DNA from: Paracidovorax wautersii | GTDB taxonomy: Bacteria > Pseudomonadota > Gammaproteobacteria > Burkholderiales > Burkholderiaceae_C | Assembly (NCBI RefSeq): GCF_900113035.1 | Contig: NZ_FONX01000004.1 | Coordinates: forward strand, 356,674-420,673 | Length of the DNA: 64,000 nt | Direction: 5' to 3' | Shown: positions 61,518 through 64,000 of the stretch, one piece after another | How the letters are laid out: each line of letters opens with the position of its first letter | Position numbering within the stretch: the first letter of the stretch is position 1 | Notes under the pieces: model-generated | The model's input: only the letters and a program-made list of their open reading frames with translations | Databases searched by the model: none | What the model was told of the DNA's origin: nothing | Made by a program: the position numbers and the translations under genes

Positions 61518-62372
61518 ATGAGTGTGAGCTGCCCAGGTACATCGCGCGCACTTCGCAAACTCTGCGCTGTGTTCTTTGGTTCCTTAGCCGCATTAAGTTT
61601 CGCACAGACTGCTGAAGATCCCCTGGATAAAACTGCGGCACAGATTTCTTCGGTGTACCGTAGCGTTGCGGGCCGCGATCTTCGCATTTTTGAGTTTGCT
61701 CCTTCAGGAGCCTCGGGTAACGCGCGGCCCGCGATTCTCTTTGTGCAAGGCGGCGCATGGTCGCGCGGCAGACCTGAGCAGCTTTTCAGGCCCGCGCGTC
61801 TATTCGCTGACAAAGGTTTTGTTTCTGTGGTGCTTGAGTACAGGTTGGTGGATAAAACAAACTCTCCAGTCGAATCATTCTCGGACGTTTGCAACGCTCT
61901 ATCGTTCCTGAGAAGCAATGCGAAAAAGCTTGGTCTCGCACCATCACGGATTGCACTGTGGGGAATTTCCTCCAGTGGGCAACTCGTGACGTCTGCGGCG
62001 ACGGTTGGATGCGGTTCGGCAGAGGGTAGCTCCGGCAATGGCGGCCCTGACGCATTGCTGCTTGTCTCACCCGTAGTTGACGCTGTCTCAGACGGCCTGT
62101 TCCGTGATCTGATGAAAGGGCATGCAGCACCTGCTTCATTGTCCCCCGCACACACCTTATCAAAAAGTATTGTTCCCACTCTCATCACGCAGGGTGACGC
62201 AGACAAAACCACGCCTATTGAGCGGAGTAGGCTGTTCTGCGAGCGAGCGCGGGGTTTGGGAAGTCGGTGCGACCTTGTGACCTTTGAAGGCCAGGGGCAC
62301 GTGCTTGACAGGCCCACACGCGACAACATCCTGGAGCGTCAAGCCAGTTTTCTTCGAGAGATATGGCAATGA
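61518..62372 (+). CDS. Secreted alpha/beta hydrolase (esterase-like), mobile cargo
   Basis: 284 residues. Signal peptide about 1-29 ending SFAQTA. Fold like BD-FAE/HSL esterases: oxyanion-type VQGGAW, nucleophile region WGISSSG with probable Ser151, Asp in QGDADKT and His in GQGHVLD. The residue after the elbow is Ser where Gly is usual. GC content is visibly lower than in the neighbours, which indicates transfer. TAGGAG lies upstream of ATG 61518. Confidence 0.8.
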   Translation: MSVSCPGTSRALRKLCAVFFGSLAALSFAQTAEDPLDKTAAQISSVYRSVAGRDLRIFEFAPSGASGNARPAILFVQGGAWSRGRPEQLFRPARLFADKGFVSVVLEYRLVDKTNSPVESFSDVCNALSFLRSNAKKLGLAPSRIALWGISSSGQLVTSAATVGCGSAEGSSGNGGPDALLLVSPVVDAVSDGLFRDLMKGHAAPASLSPAHTLSKSIVPTLITQGDADKTTPIERSRLFCERARGLGSRCDLVTFEGQGHVLDRPTRDNILERQASFLREIWQ

Positions 62373-62560
62373 CGTCCGTAGCATCGCTGGCGTGAAAAGC
62401 TGCTTCGGATTTCGGCGGCCGATCTCGGAAGTCTGCTGTCGAAGGCTTTCGTTAAGGGTTGTGAGATACCTGCCCGGCAAGCCACAGGTCGTGGGTGAGG
62501 CACAACCTGAGGGCAGGTGGCCGTCCCACGGCTGCACCTCAGGATGAATCGCCCCGGCAT
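62373..62560. other. Non-coding strip between esterase and second IS
   Basis: 188 bases with no convincing gene. TGAATCGCCCCGG at 62545-62557 looks like an IS3-type terminal repeat and may be a remnant of another element. Confidence 0.3.
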
Positions 62561-62601
62561 TGAACTGCCCCCCAGAAGTTGGACGGTCACGATTCCGCCG
62601 A

Positions 62602-63432
62602 TCAGGCGGAGCTTCTCAATCGGTACCCCACCGGACTGAGCCCCTGCAGCCCGAGCTTGATGCGCTCGTGGTTGTAGTAGTTGACGTAATCATGCACGCC
62701 CGCTTCGAGCGCATCAACGCTGTCGGGCCTTTCGAGATGGAAATACTCGGCCTTCAGAGTGCCGAAGAAGCTTTCAATTGCCGCGTTGTCGAGGCAGTTG
62801 CCTTTGCGGCTCATGCTTTGCTTGACTCCGCGTCGCGCGAGCATTGCTCGGTAGGGCTGCATCTTGTAGTGCCAGCCTTGGTCGGAGTGCACGATCAGGT
62901 TGGTGACGCAACTGGCCCGTGAGAGCGCGGCTTCAAGCATGCTGGAAACCATCTCGAAGACCGGACGCCTTGCCATGCGGTACGCGACGATCTCGCCGTT
63001 GTACAGGTCCATACAGGCCGACAGGTAGAGCTTGTGGCCGCTCACATTGAACTCGGTGACATCGGTCGCCCACTTCTGGTTCGGGGCGGTCGCACAGAAG
63101 TCGCGCTGCAGAACGTTGGGCACGTGCTCATCGCTCATGCCCGGAACATGCCGAGATCTCTTCTTCGCCCGAATCAACGCGCGCAGCCCCATCTTCTGCA
63201 TCAGACGCTGCACGCACTTGTGGTTGACCGGTTCTGCCATTGAATTGCACAGCACCGCAGTGATGCGTCGGTATCCGTAGCGGCCCTTGTGCTCGTCGTA
63301 AATGGTGCGGATTCTGGCTTCCACTGCGCGTTGCTGGTCGGCGTGCTGGGTCGCCTGGCATTGGTAGTAGAACGTGCTGCGCGGCAGGCCCGCTATGTGC
63401 AACAGGTCCGCCAACTTATGGTCATGCCTCAA
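62602..63432 (-). CDS. IS150-type transposase OrfB (DDE)
   Basis: 276 residues from a TTG; more likely made as an OrfAB fusion. HTH_21 start (LPRSTFYYQ), then rve with Asp in WATDVTEF, Asp in VHSDQGWHY and Glu in NAAIESFFGTLKAEYF. It appears intact. Confidence 0.93.
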   Translation of the reverse strand: MRHDHKLADLLHIAGLPRSTFYYQCQATQHADQQRAVEARIRTIYDEHKGRYGYRRITAVLCNSMAEPVNHKCVQRLMQKMGLRALIRAKKRSRHVPGMSDEHVPNVLQRDFCATAPNQKWATDVTEFNVSGHKLYLSACMDLYNGEIVAYRMARRPVFEMVSSMLEAALSRASCVTNLIVHSDQGWHYKMQPYRAMLARRGVKQSMSRKGNCLDNAAIESFFGTLKAEYFHLERPDSVDALEAGVHDYVNYYNHERIKLGLQGLSPVGYRLRSSA

Positions 63433-63440
63433 CCCGGCAA

Positions 63441-63959
63441 TCAGGCGCGCTTTGTCGGCGCAGCTGACCTCTTCGACCGAATTAAGGCCTGCAATTTTTT
63501 TAGGTACGCGACCTCCGCGCGCAGTCGTTCGTTCTCTTCCCGCAAGGTTCTCTCCGCATCGGCAACGACCGTGCTCGACGGTGCTGCAGAGCGCCGTTCT
63601 GGCTTCATCTTGGGCTGCTCTTCTTTCCCCCTCTCGCGCGCTTGCCAGCGGCCTTGATCGAGATTGCGTCGCCAGACCACGACCTGGTTTGGATTGCGAA
63701 TGTCATAGATCGCCGCGACCTGACGGCTGGAAAGCTGCTCGCGATCCTGATGAGCCAGCACCTGCAGCTTGAACTGCGCACTGTACGCGCTGCGCTTGGG
63801 GCTCAAGCCGTCGATGCCGTGGAGACGGTAATGGCTCACCCAAGTGCGGATCTTCTCCTCGGGAACCGACCACCGCCGAGCCAAAAGCTTCGCGCCGCCT
63901 TCGCCTTCCAAGAAGCTCTGGACAACTTCCAGCTTGAACTCCACTTCGTACCTCTTCAT
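63441..63959 (-). CDS. IS150-type transposase OrfA
   Basis: 172 residues with two helix-turn-helix segments and a leucine-zipper-like end (REENERLRAEVAYLKKLQ). An A7 run at 63501-63495 (CTAAAAAAATTG) gives a -1 shift into OrfB. Confidence 0.93.
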   Translation of the reverse strand: MKRYEVEFKLEVVQSFLEGEGGAKLLARRWSVPEEKIRTWVSHYRLHGIDGLSPKRSAYSAQFKLQVLAHQDREQLSSRQVAAIYDIRNPNQVVVWRRNLDQGRWQARERGKEEQPKMKPERRSAAPSSTVVADAERTLREENERLRAEVAYLKKLQALIRSKRSAAPTKRA

Positions 63960-64000
63960 GAAACCCCTTGAAGTTCATCCAACTTCTGGGGGTCAGTTCA

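Larger units (their letters stand above)
62561..64000 (-). mobile_element. IS3-family element (IS150-like), complete
   Basis: 1440 bp. Terminal repeats TGAACTG(C/A)CCCCCAGAAGT-TGGA match at 22 of 23 positions; the right repeat ends at the last base of the window. Two minus-strand ORFs with an A7 slippery run between them. The right target duplication is outside the window. Confidence 0.92.

Overview
The window is a GC-rich chromosomal segment from a betaproteobacterium of the Comamonadaceae, most like Acidovorax/Paracidovorax. Three things point there: the asd-fimV-truA-trpFBA-accD block, the rpoE-rseA-mucD-lepA-lepB-rnc-era-recO-pdxJ-acpS order, and TATAATCG-type -10 boxes. No genome comparison was run, so the genus is inference.

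Layout. 1-1.7 kb: end of a dihaem cytochrome c fused to ricin-type lectin repeats. 1.7-10.9 kb: a candidate attenuator leader, then asd, fimV and the tightly overlapped truA-trpF-trpB-trpA block, then accD. 11-18 kb: yggT, a Lon N-domain protein, lysS, a REC-GGDEF diguanylate cyclase, a small MscS channel and a large DUF3300 lipoprotein. 18.2-30.5 kb (minus strand): rpoE, rseA, mucD/degP, then lepA, lepB, a DUF4845 protein, rnc, era, recO, pdxJ, acpS and nagZ, joining envelope stress, protein export, RNA processing and cofactor synthesis. 30.6-37.6 kb (minus): yceD, rpmF, plsX, fabH, fabD, fabG, acpP, fabF, the fatty-acid synthesis operon, followed by a small membrane protein. 37.7-46.3 kb: maf and an RsmI-like methylase; sppA, a Rieske protein, a HAD phosphatase and rluC (minus); and divergent rne behind a 600-base leader. 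46.5-60 kb: yaaA, a prolyl-hydroxylase-like oxygenase, prmC, grxD, an orphan AAA ATPase, a CNNM/CorC protein, a lytic transglycosylase with proS, rppH, proB, obg-rpmA-rplU and ispB. 60-64 kb: tRNA-Pro(CGG), then two IS3-family elements flanking a secreted esterase, a recently acquired strip.

Most of this is conserved housekeeping. The unusual material lies between and at the edges of genes. A family of about 50-bp imperfect palindromes recurs at least 13 times. Its shared pattern is GCTAT.A...GATAGC, then about 5 bases, then GCGC, a loop and GCGCT. Copies sit directly upstream of recO, nagZ, acpS and proB, inside the reading frames of era, sppA and trpF, across the fabH stop and the prmC start, and one has become the accD/yggT terminator. 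Other points to pursue are a Thr/Ile/Lys-rich leader peptide with competing hairpins before asd, three minus-strand terminators in the lepA-mucD gap that could end small RNAs, a long inverted repeat after grxD, the structured rne leader, and the missing rseB between rseA and mucD.
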